Position numbers and translations under genes: made by a program | Source of the DNA: Cornus controversa | Taxonomy: Eukaryota; Streptophyta; Magnoliopsida; Cornales; Cornaceae | Direction of reading: 5' to 3' | Length of the DNA stretch: 64,000 nt | Assembly: GCA_026545225.1 (NCBI GenBank) | Contig: CM048853.1 | Coordinates: 19,365,255-19,429,254, forward strand | The notes under the pieces: generated by a model | Told to the model about the DNA's origin: nothing | The model's database searches: none | The model's input: only the letters and a program-made list of their open reading frames with translations | Shown here: positions 1 through 10,860 of the stretch, in pieces | Position numbering within the stretch: position 1 is the stretch's first letter | Layout of the letters: each line of letters starts with the position of its first letter

Positions 1-1299
1 CAAAATGACAACCAATTCAACAATCAATCCATAAAAATCGACAACAACCAAATCTAGCCAACCAAAGCAAACCCAGCCAACAAAATCGACAACAAAATGA
101 GATAAAATAGTGAATCAAAACTATCTTTACTAGATCAATAACACAGAGTGAATTGCAGAGACAGAGAGAGAGAGGGGGTGTGCGTTGTGTGTGGGAGGTG
201 TTAACGAGCGTAAGTTCTGTCTTTTTAAAGTGGAGTAGTTCTCTGTGTTTTGGAACAAATGATTTTAGTAGTTCTCCATGTTTCCAAAACTCCCAGAACT
301 ACATTTTGTAGTTTTCTAAAACCCCAACTCTTGTAACTCAAATTTCTAAAAAGTGTTCTTGAAAAACACATCCAAGCAGACCTCAAAACAATCAAGCAGG
401 CCCAAAAATTCTTAACTGATGTCAGTTGAATTGAGAAAGCTGCTGTTTGTATCACCGAGTACCGCAGCAGCTTAAAGTCCTATTTGGTTGCCAGTGTACC
501 CACACAATTTCCATCCTGGTCTTTAACTTGCTTGTTTTGGGCTAAAATTCTTCTAAATCCTGTATAATCCGTAATGGAAAAATATCGTAATATAAATAAT
601 CTTTCTGGGTGGTAAAGGGGTCAAACAACATTTTTTTTTGTAGGTATATTGACTCGACAGAACACGCTGATATCGTGAATAGCTACTGGCTAGTCTTCCA
701 TCTTTCTTGGTCTCTGATACATTAAATGTTTTGCAGAGGAGGCTGCTTTCATCCTATGAGATTGACCCAGGGCGAAGTCATCTTCATCTTTCATCCTTCC
801 CTGTATTCTTCTCCATCTTTCCCCTATCTTTCTTCTATTCTTGGTATCAAAGTTATACCCTGACAGGTTAAGTATGCTTTGTGGTCATAGTATAGACTAA
901 TCTTTTACATCAAAACAACTATAACTATATCTACTATTTTCAATGTCAATTTATTGTAGTTCTTATACTGCTTAAGGAATAGGATTTTATTCTGCTAGGC
1001 AATAAGACATTAGCCATTCTTATGAGGTGTTTTAGTTGTTGTAAGTCCCTCTTGTAAGATTCATCAATGTTGGAATCAACAACTTCAAGTATCCTTCCTG
1101 AACTACTCTTATCTAGAATAATCAAACCAAAAACACAAATTGATATTGTTAAATTACTTCTTGATATCATCTATGTCACTGGTTCAAGAGTTGGATTTTG
1201 GAACTGAAATAGAAATTAATCTGGAAAATATTTCCATTTTACGTCATTAGAAGTTCTACCGTCCTACATTCATTTATGAAAATCAGTATCCTGTTACAG
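1..1299. other. No gene recognised
   Basis: AT-rich, non-repetitive sequence with only short spurious reading frames. The last ~100 bases, up to the AG at 1298-1299, look like intron sequence leading into the serine decarboxylase-like exon that follows. I recognise no coding similarity, RNA gene or transposon end here. It could be interior sequence of the CACTA element whose right end lies at 2804, but no left CACTA terminus is visible in the window. Confidence 0.4.
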
Positions 1300-1460
1300 G
1301 TTACCCCTATAATCTGGATTCGATTACAGTGCTCTGGCACAGTTGCAACACTTCTCCATCAATAACCTTGGCGATCCATTTATAGATAGCAACTATGGTG
1401 TTCATTCCAGACAGTTTGAAGTGGGTGTATTGGACTGGTTTGTGCGTCTATGGGATTTGA
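1300..1460 (+). pseudogene. SDC: Serine decarboxylase exon fragment (relic)
   Basis: Conceptual translation matches the conserved N-terminal third of plant serine decarboxylase, the PLP-dependent group II decarboxylase that makes ethanolamine from serine. The stretch GYPYNLDFDYSAL is followed by [14 protein letters not shown], a near-copy of [18 protein letters not shown], and RLW. The exon begins right after an AG at 1298-1299, as a real spliced exon would. One T is missing at about 1320/1321 (GATTCGAT where GATTTCGAT is expected), which shifts the frame, and the match stops near 1460 with no obvious donor site. No upstream or downstream exons, including the PLP-lysine region, were found nearby. 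It is therefore a fragment, either a decayed gene copy or a piece captured by a transposon; the CACTA end 1.35 kb downstream makes capture plausible. Identity of the family is fairly sure; the capture idea is inference. Confidence 0.75.
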
Positions 1461-2194
1461 TCTTTTATTTTTGTTTGAGTTAATATTTTATAATAGCATG
1501 TATACCTCATTTATATGTTAGAATTATCTAAAGTTCACAGGGTGCAACTGTAACCACCTGCCCCATTCTGTCCACACCCGTGCATTTATATTTATTCAGT
1601 TTTTTTTTCTTTAAAAAAATATATAGATGTATCATAGTAGGTGAAAACTTCATTTTTTGTGTCACTAACTCTAAAGAACGTTTACTGCAGGGGATGCATT
1701 TGGTGTTTCATTTCATTATATATTGATATTTTTGGGCCTTCTCTGTTGTACTTGCTCCATTGACCCTATCTCTTTAAATCACAGGATAATGAACCAGCGC
1801 AGCAGTAGCAGTAGCCTTCTCTCCTATTGTACTTGCTCCATTGCTCCATTTTGCTCCGATTGCCTCTCAACTACGTCTTCAAGTTCAATGTTTTGCTTAA
1901 GTTCATTTGTAGCTAGAATGTCTTTTAAATGTTCACTGTATAATTTGTTAATGGTTGTAATTTTTAAGCATGCTAAATGTGCTAGCTTGGATGCAAATTA
2001 GATATTGATAAGCACATACTTTTGGGTTGGGATGAAAGTTATTCAAACTATGTTTTTGGGTTGACTTTCATTTGAATGTTTTAGCTTGGATGTTGTTGGA
2101 TGTTGGTATTGTATGGCATTACAGATTTTTGGATTGAGTTTCACAGGTTTTTGGAATGAGGTATTAGAAAAAGGAATTTTCAAAAAAAAAAAAA
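1461..2194. other. No gene recognised
   Basis: T-rich intron-like or intergenic sequence between the serine decarboxylase relic and the CACTA subterminal repeats. It contains A- and T-homopolymer runs and no coding similarity I recognise. A run of about 16 A at 2181-2197 directly precedes the repeat array. Confidence 0.4.
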
Positions 2195-2804
2195 AAAACC
2201 TTATAAGGCGGACAATGGCCGCCCTTAATAATTGTCTTTTAAGGTGGGCCAAGGCCGCCCTTAATAATATGTGGGTTAGTTTCTAAGACAGGCCCAAACC
2301 GCCCTTAATATGTTAGCTTTTAAGGCAGGCCACTACCGCTCTGAATATCTTAGCTACTAAGGCGGTACAAAACTGCCGTTAAAAATATTTAAAAATATTT
2401 GCTTTAGCTTTTAAGGCGGCTACAAGCCGCCGTTAATATTATCTTTTAAGGCATGTAGGGGCCGTCCTAAATATCTTAGCTTCTAAGGCAACAAGTAACC
2501 GCCCTTAATAATTAAGATTCTAAGGCAATCACAGACCGCCCTAAATAATTAGGGTTCTATGACATGTATTGACCGCCTTGAATAATGAAACTTTTAAGAC
2601 ACTACATAACCGCCTTAAAAAATGTTTTTAAAGGCGTTTCTGTTATTATTCAAGGCAGTTTTTGAATGCCTTTAAAAAGTTTCCGCATGCCTTAAAAAAA
2701 AGTTCGTAATCATAACACCTTAATAGAGGACAAGCCAGTGAGCGCCTTAAAAAGTCATTTAAGGCAGTTTTGGCCCGTCGTAAAAGACTAATTTTCTTGT
2801 AGTG
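2195..2804 (-). mobile_element. CACTA transposon end with hairpin subterminal repeats
   Basis: The sequence at 2791-2804 reads, on the minus strand, CACTACAAGAAAAT, the standard terminus of plant CACTA (En/Spm) elements. Inward of it lie about 13 diverged units of roughly 37 bp. Most contain TTTTAAGGCGG, a short loop, then CCGCCCTTAATA, so most can fold as a small hairpin. Subterminal repeats of this kind are the binding sites of the TNPA-like transposase partner in CACTA elements. The opposite terminus is not in the window, or has been lost. The three bases after the end (TCA, 2805-2807) would be the target duplication. The flanking DNA is a minus-strand Athila LTR, so the CACTA element probably jumped into it. 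Confidence 0.75.
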
Positions 2805-3853
2805 TCATAAATTAAATGCCTAACAATGTCATTAGGCTTGTGACCTCAATGACATATCAAAAGATTAATGTGTGTGCTAACCTATCATAATCCATCTTCA
2901 ACAAGCATAGCTCTTCAACCTAACTAACTACCTAATTACCCTACTCTCTAAGTGAACCTACATGCATCCAAACTACCTTATCTTGGCATGGTTTATACAA
3001 GCAAACACCACACATTCATTTAAACACCATTATCTAGCCATCATTTGCACTTCTTATGGAATATGCAAATGTTGTGCATTCACATGAAAAAATCTACTCT
3101 AAGACAAGAATAAACTCAACATCAAATGAATATATAAAAGAAATGTATTAGTGTACATGGTCACTAGGCTAAATAATCAACATTTAATTACAAATCCCAA
3201 GTGCTACACAAATGAACAAGTTTACATGGCTAGGGGTTTCACCACACCCTAGTAGAAGAGTTAGTTGCTCATGGTTGCCTTGCACTCTTCCATTGATGGA
3301 GAAGATGAAGCTTCTTGGTCTGGTTCAGCTCCTCTTTCTCCTCTCCCGAATGTCTCTCTTGTGTATTTTGATGTGTGTGAGAGATATGTGAGAAATGTGG
3401 CTTCTTTGTGCTTTATGGCTCCTTTTTCCAACCTTGGGGCCCACCATATATATATATATATATATATATCAATATATATATCCATTATATCAAGAAGGTC
3501 CCCAAGGGTCTTGTTCAAGTCAGACAATCCCCCTAAGTCGTGCAAAAAGGGGGATTTTGTTGCAAGTGGGAGAGCAGGTGAGCAAGTGGGCAAGTGGCTT
3601 CTGCAGAATCTCGATCAATCGAGATTGGATCTCGATTGATCGAGATCAACATCTCGATTGATCGAGATGCCTTGGCTGCAATTTTTGACTTTTCTCTTCA
3701 GCTGCAAAAAGCCTCAAACTTTGCTCCTTTTACTAAAAGACCTGCAATACATCAAAAATACAAAAATACCGTAAACATATCTCGGTAAACGTAGAAACGG
3801 AACTAACATATGCAATAAAGAGGGTTCAAATGCATAGAATTGAACACTTATCA
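2805..3853 (-). mobile_element. Athila-family LTR, partial, minus strand
   Basis: Reverse-complement copy of the LTR of the young Athila element at 34702. The LTR 5' terminus (TGATAAGTG) lies at 3853 and the other end is cut by the CACTA terminus at 2804. It carries the same landmarks as its relatives: the TCGA-palindrome cluster (3609-3669), the A-T alternating tract near 3450-3483, and the conserved block ending in ATTTAATTACAAATC. It is a fossil LTR copy with no internal region attached. Confidence 0.85.
3609..3669. repeat. TCGA-palindrome cluster in minus-strand Athila LTR
   Basis: Three copies of ATCTCGATTGATCGAGAT or its complement: 8-bp perfect arms around a 2-bp centre, spaced by 3-4 bp. 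Confidence 0.9.
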
Positions 3854-5001
3854 CAAGCTACTAACCTGACGGAGGCAACACTCGCTTGGCCAAGTTTTGG
3901 GTCTTTCACCCTAGGGATCCATGCCTTTATCTTAATTCTCAATCTTACCCCAAAACTCGCTTTTCACGTAGTGCACATTATCACATAAATACACATATCC
4001 CACACAATGCAATGCATTTTATGAAAACAATGTGTTTTCTTTCTCAACTCAAACTTGTCACAATGTTATTTCACTCATCTCATGAAAATCATCATGCTTA
4101 TGCATTTTTCAAGAAAATCATATCTTTCATACACAATTATATATCAAAACTCAGATTTTCACATTTTCATCAAATGAACGCAATTTCAACAAAATGCATT
4201 TATAGTCTCAATATCACATATGCAACATATATAAGCTCTAACTAACATGTTAGACATATACATATGTGTAAATCACATTTTCATAAATATAAATATAAAT
4301 ATATACACAAAACCCTAATCTCATCAAATGTCAAACCTATCTTTCATGTCATAGTTAAGGGACTTATAGAACCTTGAATCTCAAACTTGGAAGCTAACTT
4401 TCAAAAATTTTAGCCTTTCCAACTTCACAAATCAGAAACTTTATTCGGTTTAAACCAAAGCCCTTGGTATCCCCTATGCACTTCCCTTCTTCGAAAACTT
4501 CTAAATCACACCCTAATTAGTCCAAAATCTAGAGAGAAGGGAGAGAGATGAAGTGGGAGAGTTAGAGAGTGAAGGAGGTCAATAAATATGAAATATCCCA
4601 GACCCCTTTGATATTTATCTCACTCCTAGGGGCGCAAAATGACCGATTTGCCCCTGAGTCACTTAATGTGCCCTCCCGACCTCCATTTTTTATTTTGAAA
4701 ACTCTGATGGTCTTGAAATCACTTCCTTAACACTCTAAAAAAAATTTTTGGTTCATAGCCAAGAATAATATTTTTCAAAATTTTCTCAAAATTCTCAAAG
4801 TCATTAAACCTCATCCCGAGGCTCCCGTTGACCAAAAGGTCAAACTTTTTCAAATACTTTCAAAACTTTCCAAAACTATAATACAATTCTTCAAACATGT
4901 TTTTCATATTCAAAACATGTTAAACATCATTTAAAAATACATTTAAAGAAATAAGTGATGAAAAAAATAAAAATCGACCAAAATTGGGCACGGTCTCTAC
5001 A
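3854..5001 (-). mobile_element. Tekay-type gypsy LTR, partial, minus strand
   Basis: The right end reads TGTAGAGACCGTGCCC on the minus strand. Its first few hundred bases match the minus-strand LTR that ends at 30512: both have an AATTTTGGTCGATTTT block, a shared AAACATGTT..AACATGTTTGA block, and a region resembling GCGCAAAATGACCGATTTGC. The left end meets the Athila LTR at 3853. It is an LTR fossil (solo or partial); no internal coding part is attached. Confidence 0.6.
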
Positions 5002-5381
5002 TGATGATTCAACTATGGAGATTGAATATGTTACAGCTTCTGAATCAGCGAAGGAAGTCGTTTGGTTAAGGAAATTCTTCTCAGATCTAGGAGTTATGCG
5101 ACATGTAAGCTTGCATATTATACTTCATTGTGACAATAGTGAAGTTGTTCCTTAAAGCAAGGATCCTAGAAACCATAAGTGTGGGAAACACATTGAGAGG
5201 AAGTATCATCTAATTAGAGACATAGTGTAGCGCAAAGACGTTGTGGTAGCTAAGATCACATCGTAGAAAAACCTTGCTGATCCATTTACTAAGGCACTAT
5301 TGATCAAAATATTTGATCAACATTTGGATAGCATGGCAGTTAGATGTGAGAGAGACTGACTATAAAGTGTAAGTGGAAGAT
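5002..5381 (+). mobile_element. Ty1/copia pol 3' remnant
   Basis: Remnant of the C-terminal RNase H region and tail of a copia polyprotein. Recognisable pieces include STMEIEYVTASESAKEVVWL, LHCDNS, HKCGKHIERKYHLIRDIV and LADPFTKAL, all in the usual order. A purine tract (AAGTGGAAGAT, 5371-5381) directly precedes an LTR starting TGTTGGGATT. The element is a broken fossil; everything upstream has been replaced by the Tekay-type LTR that ends at 5001. Confidence 0.8.
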
Positions 5382-7540
5382 TGTTGGGATTATATGCCCT
5401 TTATAGCACCAATTGGGATGTAATGACATTGGCTTATTGTTGATAAAATTAAAGAGAAAAAATTAAACAAGAAGAACCGAATAATATAACATGCTTCAGT
5501 CACTATGGCTTATATCCACTACTCACAAAGCCCAAAGGGCTACATCACTTTTATTGTAATCTCTCTTAGGTTTTTTTACAATGACCACCTCTATTTATAG
5601 GTGAAAGAATACACGTGATAAACATGAAAGATACATTAATGGAAGATTCCTAAAATCAATCCCATAAATCACTCCTATAAATCTTCTATCAAAGCTTAAA
5701 TCACTCCAATAATATATTCTCCAACCCCCCCCTCCGGCTCGTTCAAGTTGGTAAACAGAGATTTTAACTCAAGTGTCCAACTTGAAACTAAATATGAAGT
5801 TTTGGAGGATCCGAGTCGAGTTGATCCTGAGATCCAAAATAAGTTGATCCAGAGATCCAAAATTAGTTGATCCAGAGATCCGAGATAAGTTGATCTGAAG
5901 ATCCAAGACAAGTTGATCCTAAGATCCGAGATGAGTTGATCTGAAGATCCGAGACAAGTTGATACTAAGTTCCGAGACAAGTTGATCTAAAGATCCAAGA
6001 TGAATCTAAAGTAGGGTATGATAACATGCTCTGATACCAAGTTGATAAAACAAAACAAAAAAATTCAAGAGAGAAATTAAACACGAAGAACCGAAGAATA
6101 TAGCGTGATTCAGCGACTACGACCTACATCCATTGCACACAAAGCCTAAAGGGCTCCATCACTTTTATTGTATTCTCTCTTAGTTTTGTTTACAATGACC
6201 ATCTCTATTTATAGGTGAAAGAATACACGTGATAAACATAGAAATACATTAATGGAAGATTCCTAAAATCAATCATATAAATCACTCCTAACAATCTTCC
6301 ATCAAGACTTAAATCACTCTAATAATATATTATCAAACACTTATCAAATAATAATCTAATGCTTATCAAAAATATTGTTTATATATTATGAATGCTATGA
6401 TTGATTCGATTCAAGATCCAAATCTTAGTGTCCATTGACTATGCAATGACGTGGTGCGTGCATGGTATGGTTTCCAAAGTCGGGAGTACAAGTCACTTAT
6501 ATTGCGTTATCATAAAAGTGTTTTGTTCATTCAACAATAGTGGGTGGACTCCCTATTGATAAAGGATAGAACGTGATCACTGACAAGTCATTATCAAAGT
6601 AATTGTAAGATCGTCATTATAATTACTACTTGTTAGTGTTATGGTGAAAGTTATCATCAAGTATGAGGGAGTGATGAACTATAGGCTTGGTTGGTTAGCA
6701 CTTTGATATATCTAGTGGGTCCCAGGATCTAAATTTTAAATATATTAGGTATTGGTTGATCATGTGATTTAGAACATGTTTCCCATGTCCCAAGAGTTAC
6801 ATCTATGCTAACTAATTTATTATGACTTGATTAGTTTAATCAATGGTAAATCCAAGCGTTTGATTCATCTTTAATAAAATGGGTATGCACCTTGGCAAAG
6901 TGCATAAGTTTTATTAAAGTCTTATTGATTAAATGGCAAATAATCAAGTGGCTTAATAAATATTCAATTGCTGATTTTGATTAATTGACACTTATACGTC
7001 CATATCTAATTGTACAATGATGAGTAATTTCGTATAATTAACACGGGTGTTGTGTGTTGAGACAACACAAGGTTTAAAGACAACACATGGTTCAACAATT
7101 CTCAAGTTAATTAGAGAGCAACCACACTTATATAGTGAAATTAAGTTGTGATTAATGGATTATTGTAATTTAAAGTCATGGGATGATCGGGCTAATTTAT
7201 AATTCATTGGAGCCAATAAGAGTTTGCGTACTTAAATAAGATCATCACTTCTAGCCCACTGGGTCGATTTAAAATCAATTGGGTTATTAAATGTGAATTT
7301 TTTTAATGTACTTACATGGGGCATTTGTAATTTAATTACATGCTAAAGGCTCAAGTGAAATTATATATAAATATATATTGAATATTTTAATATTTTAAAA
7401 TATATATTAATATATATATATATATAATTGAAATAAATACAAAATATTTTATTTTTTGTAAGAGAGTATAAGATATTGATAATTTGTTATTCTCTCTTTT
7501 TAAGGCCAATTATCATTAGAAACCATGGTACTAGTCATTC
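5382..7540 (+). mobile_element. Copia 3' LTR, interrupted by a TRIM element
   Basis: The LTR begins TGTTGGGATTATATGCCC at 5382, just after the purine tract of the copia remnant. About 60 bp in, it is interrupted by a TRIM element (5441-6335). The AT-rich sequence from 6336 to about 7540 is probably the rest of the LTR. I could not fix the 3' end because no second LTR copy is present for comparison, so the right coordinate is approximate. Confidence 0.45.
5441..6335 (-). mobile_element. TRIM (miniature LTR retrotransposon)
   Basis: Two direct repeats of about 285-293 bp (5441-5723 and 6043-6335) flank a ~320-bp middle. Both begin TGATAAAA and end TCA or CCA. Inside the right repeat, at 6028-6039, lies the reverse complement of TGGTATCAGAGC, the classic primer site for initiator-methionine tRNA. 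Next to the left repeat is GGAGGGGGGGGTT (minus strand, 5725-5737), a polypurine tract. The element therefore faces the minus strand and has every part a TRIM needs but no coding capacity. The middle holds about eight tandem copies of a ~24-bp GTTGATCC(N)GAGATCC unit (about 5820-6000). No clean target duplication is visible. Confidence 0.8.
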
Positions 7541-7810
7541 TTTACCATAAGCTTAAATTTTTAAGCTTCGCCCTCTTAGCACCAGGCTGATTGCACGGGA
7601 AGCTGTACGTGTGCATGCCCTCTCAGCACCAGGCACGATTGCATGGGAAGCAGCATGTGTGTATGTATACACATGTCTGGAGGGGGTTATAAGAGAACAA
7701 GAAATAGTAGAACTTCCTTCGAATCGCAAAAAATAAAACATATATAATATGTATATATATAATATTTTTAATGCCTTGTGCAACCGTCATGTGCAGGTGT
7801 ATATTAATTG

Positions 7811-7852
<42 letters not shown>

Positions 7853-8397
7853 CTGGACACGGCAAAGCATTCAAAAAAAGATTTATATAAAATGCATTCA
7901 ATACCATTCTGCTGTCAAACTTTACAATTTCAGATTTTTTTTGGAGAATGTATGAGATAAAAGGCTGATATATTATATTTGTATTCAAATATCAAGACTT
8001 TTACTGTTCTACTGACCTGACTTATATAAGAAATAATATATGTATCAGAATTCAATTACCACCATTATATGCCTTAGCAATGACATATGGCAGCAATCAT
8101 AAACAAATGAGAATTGCTAAACATTATCTCTAATTGCACAGTGAGCATGGCGGTAACCAAAGGTCTATATGTATGGAATTGCAATTCTAACCGTCACTTC
8201 AAGGAGATGTGTGGTCGGTTCTTAACATGGCAGCAATATGAATAAAAAAGTAATCATCTCTCGTAAGAAATTTTTTCCCAAGTGCAAGTAATAGTTCTTG
8301 ATATAAAAAAGTCAATTTAATCACATAAGATGATTACTCTACCTAATGTTCATGAATTTCTTGTTTACCAATAAGAAAGAGATCAGTACTCGTGGAT

Positions 8398-8447
<50 letters not shown>

Positions 8448-9116
8448 TTCATGGAGTTGTTATGTATAATAACCAAGTTTTAGCCATCCGTTTTGACACC
8501 TGTTTGATGCTACATGATGGAGAAACCAAACAATTTGAATGAGTGCAACATGAACAATCTTGGAGACACATGGCTCAATCCCAACATTTGTTTTATGTTG
8601 CATTGCTTAACAAAAAGAAAGAACCAAACCGAATAAATACCAGGATATATATATCGATAGATTCACCAGTAGGGACGGTGCAGGTCGCTATCGTTGCCAG
8701 TAGCGACAGTTGCTCTTCATTGTTTCGTTGTCGTGTCCTCCAGTGTTGAAACCTCCTGAAGCTTAAAATTTTGCAACCACAGAAATAACAAGCACAGAAT
8801 CCTCTAGTGAGCAGGATTGACACTTCTGGCTGTTCTTGCCGATCGAGGACAGCAAGAGCCGGAGCACAACCTTCGTCTGATCTAGCGAACTCTTCATGCG
8901 TGAACTTTTGAAATCAAATCAAAACATCTTGAAATCTTCCATTTGAAACCCTAATCCCTTGACAATCACTTCCTTCAAAGTTTGTTTTGGGATCGATAAC
9001 GAGAATTGATGTCTGGCGTGGAATAGAGAGCGGTGGACGATGATTGAATCATTAAAAGAGCGAGACATGTTGAGAAACAGAGTGATCTAGTGGTAGGTGC
9101 TATTGTAGAGAGAGAC
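7541..9116. other. Intergenic sequence with AT microsatellites
   Basis: No gene recognised. It holds a ~55-bp imperfect tandem duplication at about 7568-7660 (CTCTTAGCACCAGGC / CTCTCAGCACCAGGC), a TA microsatellite at 7811-7850, a long AT microsatellite at 8400-8444, and a short GA-rich stretch near 9050-9116 at the insertion site of the LTR element that follows. Confidence 0.5.
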
Positions 9117-9917
9117 TGTAGGGTTATTGATTACAGTAAAATATATAAATGGTAAGGCATCACTCGTAACATGACAGAGATCTGAGGTGGACTGAGAGAG
9201 GTGGAAGCCCAGGCAAACTTGAGAGAGAGAGGGAGAAAGAAGATGGCAGTGCTCATGTAAACTATTGACTCCTTGATGAAGGGTGAGAAAGTGTAGGTGT
9301 GAGAGAGCATGAGAGCTCTTCCCCTTTTGGTCGTCTAAAGAACAGAGAGTTCAATGTGTCTAAAATCAACCTCCCTCTTGGCTTTGGGCAATGTCCTTTT
9401 ATAGGCCAAGAGTGAGATGGTGATGTCATCTCATGACATTACATAAAATGTGGATTTATTAACACAATAATGAAAAGAGATAAATTTCTCCAATAATTAT
9501 AAAACAGTGTTAATTAAAATGAAGACAAGTTGTACGGGAGTCAAAATGGTGTTTTTCTCTCAACAAGTCCGGTCAAGGGTCGACTCGACGAACCCTGGAC
9601 TTCAGCCACCAAACCAAGTACCTCCTCAGATCCCAGGTATTCCTGAGTCCTGCTCCCAACTCAGGTCTTCAATTTGATGACGTCGTATGTGCCGCGTAAT
9701 TTGTACGTTGACAATTTGACCAAGCTAAGTGGGTCGTTGTTGATGATGTGGCATTGCCATGTAACTTGCATGTTGACTATTTGACCCAGATAAGTGGGCC
9801 ATTGTTGATGATGTGGCGTTGCCATGTAACTTGCTTGTTGACTATTTGACCCAGATAAGTGGGCCATTGTTGATGATGTGGCGTTACTATGTCAACTGAG
9901 ATATATGACTACCTACA
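9117..9917 (-). repeat. LTR of the non-autonomous element (left copy)
   Basis: 3' LTR in element orientation. It contains three copies of a ~64-bp unit (TTGACCCAGATAAGTGGGCC...GTTGATGATGTGGCGTT) near 9710-9895. The partner LTR has one copy fewer, which explains most of the 63-bp length difference between them. Confidence 0.85.
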
Positions 9918-10015
9918 TTAGTCCCCCTGCGCGGGTGAGCTTCGTAGAAATCATAGAAGGTTAGTCGTACATAAATGATTTTTTCGGTGTGATTTTTATA
10001 AGGAAAAGAAAATTT

Positions 10016-10860
10016 TTTTGAGATTCTTCGAAGTAGTGTTGCGGGATGTGGATTCGAGGGTGGGTCCAGGCAAGGTTTTGAATGACCTAAAAAGATGTCT
10101 TAGGGTTTGAGAGATTTTTGGAATAGTGTCCCATGATGTTGATTCGAGGGTGGTTCCCTGCAATGTTTTAAGTGACCTAAGAGAATGTCTTAGGGTTTGA
10201 GCAATGAGGTATCTTTGAAAGTAGCATCTCATGGGGGCTCCCAAAGAAAATCTTGTGACAAGATATCATGCAGGACTCGCAAGACTCGAGGCTAAGAGCT
10301 CGTCAAGTAGGTGAGACATCTCGTGAAAGTTTTCTATAGGGAGCCTATGCAATCAGACATCCTTAGGTGGGACCTCCTTAGGCGAAACATCTCTAAAAAG
10401 GCATATAGTGAATATTTTGTGAACATGCTAAGAAATGAGGTAAAGGGGCCATCTCGTAAAGGATTCCCAAGAAAATCTAGCGACAAGATATCACGCAGGA
10501 CTCGAGGCTAAGAGCTCGTCGAGGGGGTGAGGCATCTCGTGAAAGTTTTTCGTCGGAATCTTACTCGATGAGGCATCCCTATGTAGGACCTCCATAGGCA
10601 AAACATCTCTAAGAGAGAGATATCGTGAAACTTTATGCAAAAGTGTTGATAAATGAGGTATCTCAGAAAAAAGGAGCATCTCATGGAGGCTTCTAAGAAT
10701 AACTTAGCAACAAGATATCACGCAGGACTCGAGGCTAAGAACTCATCGAGGAGGTGAGACATCTTGTGAAAGCTTTTTCGTAGGAAGCCTGCGCGATGAG
10801 GTGTCCTTAGGTAGGATCTCCTTGGGCGGGACATATCTAAGAGATGGCGTAGGGGTTCCC
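10016..10860. repeat. Tandem repeats of ~112 bp and ~227 bp
   Basis: A ~112-bp unit containing GATTCGAGGGTGG occurs twice at about 10016-10230. It is followed by almost three copies of a ~227-bp unit marked by CAAGATATCACGCAGGACTC (near 10258, 10484 and 10712), AGGCTAAGAGCTCGTCGAGG and GGTGAGACATCTCGTGAAAG. No coding potential is conserved between copies. Confidence 0.8.

Noticed and set aside
8400-8444. AT microsatellite as an origin or matrix attachment site
   Set aside because: Simple dinucleotide repeats are common here (also at 7811, 16544, 51034, 53755) and nothing else supports a function.
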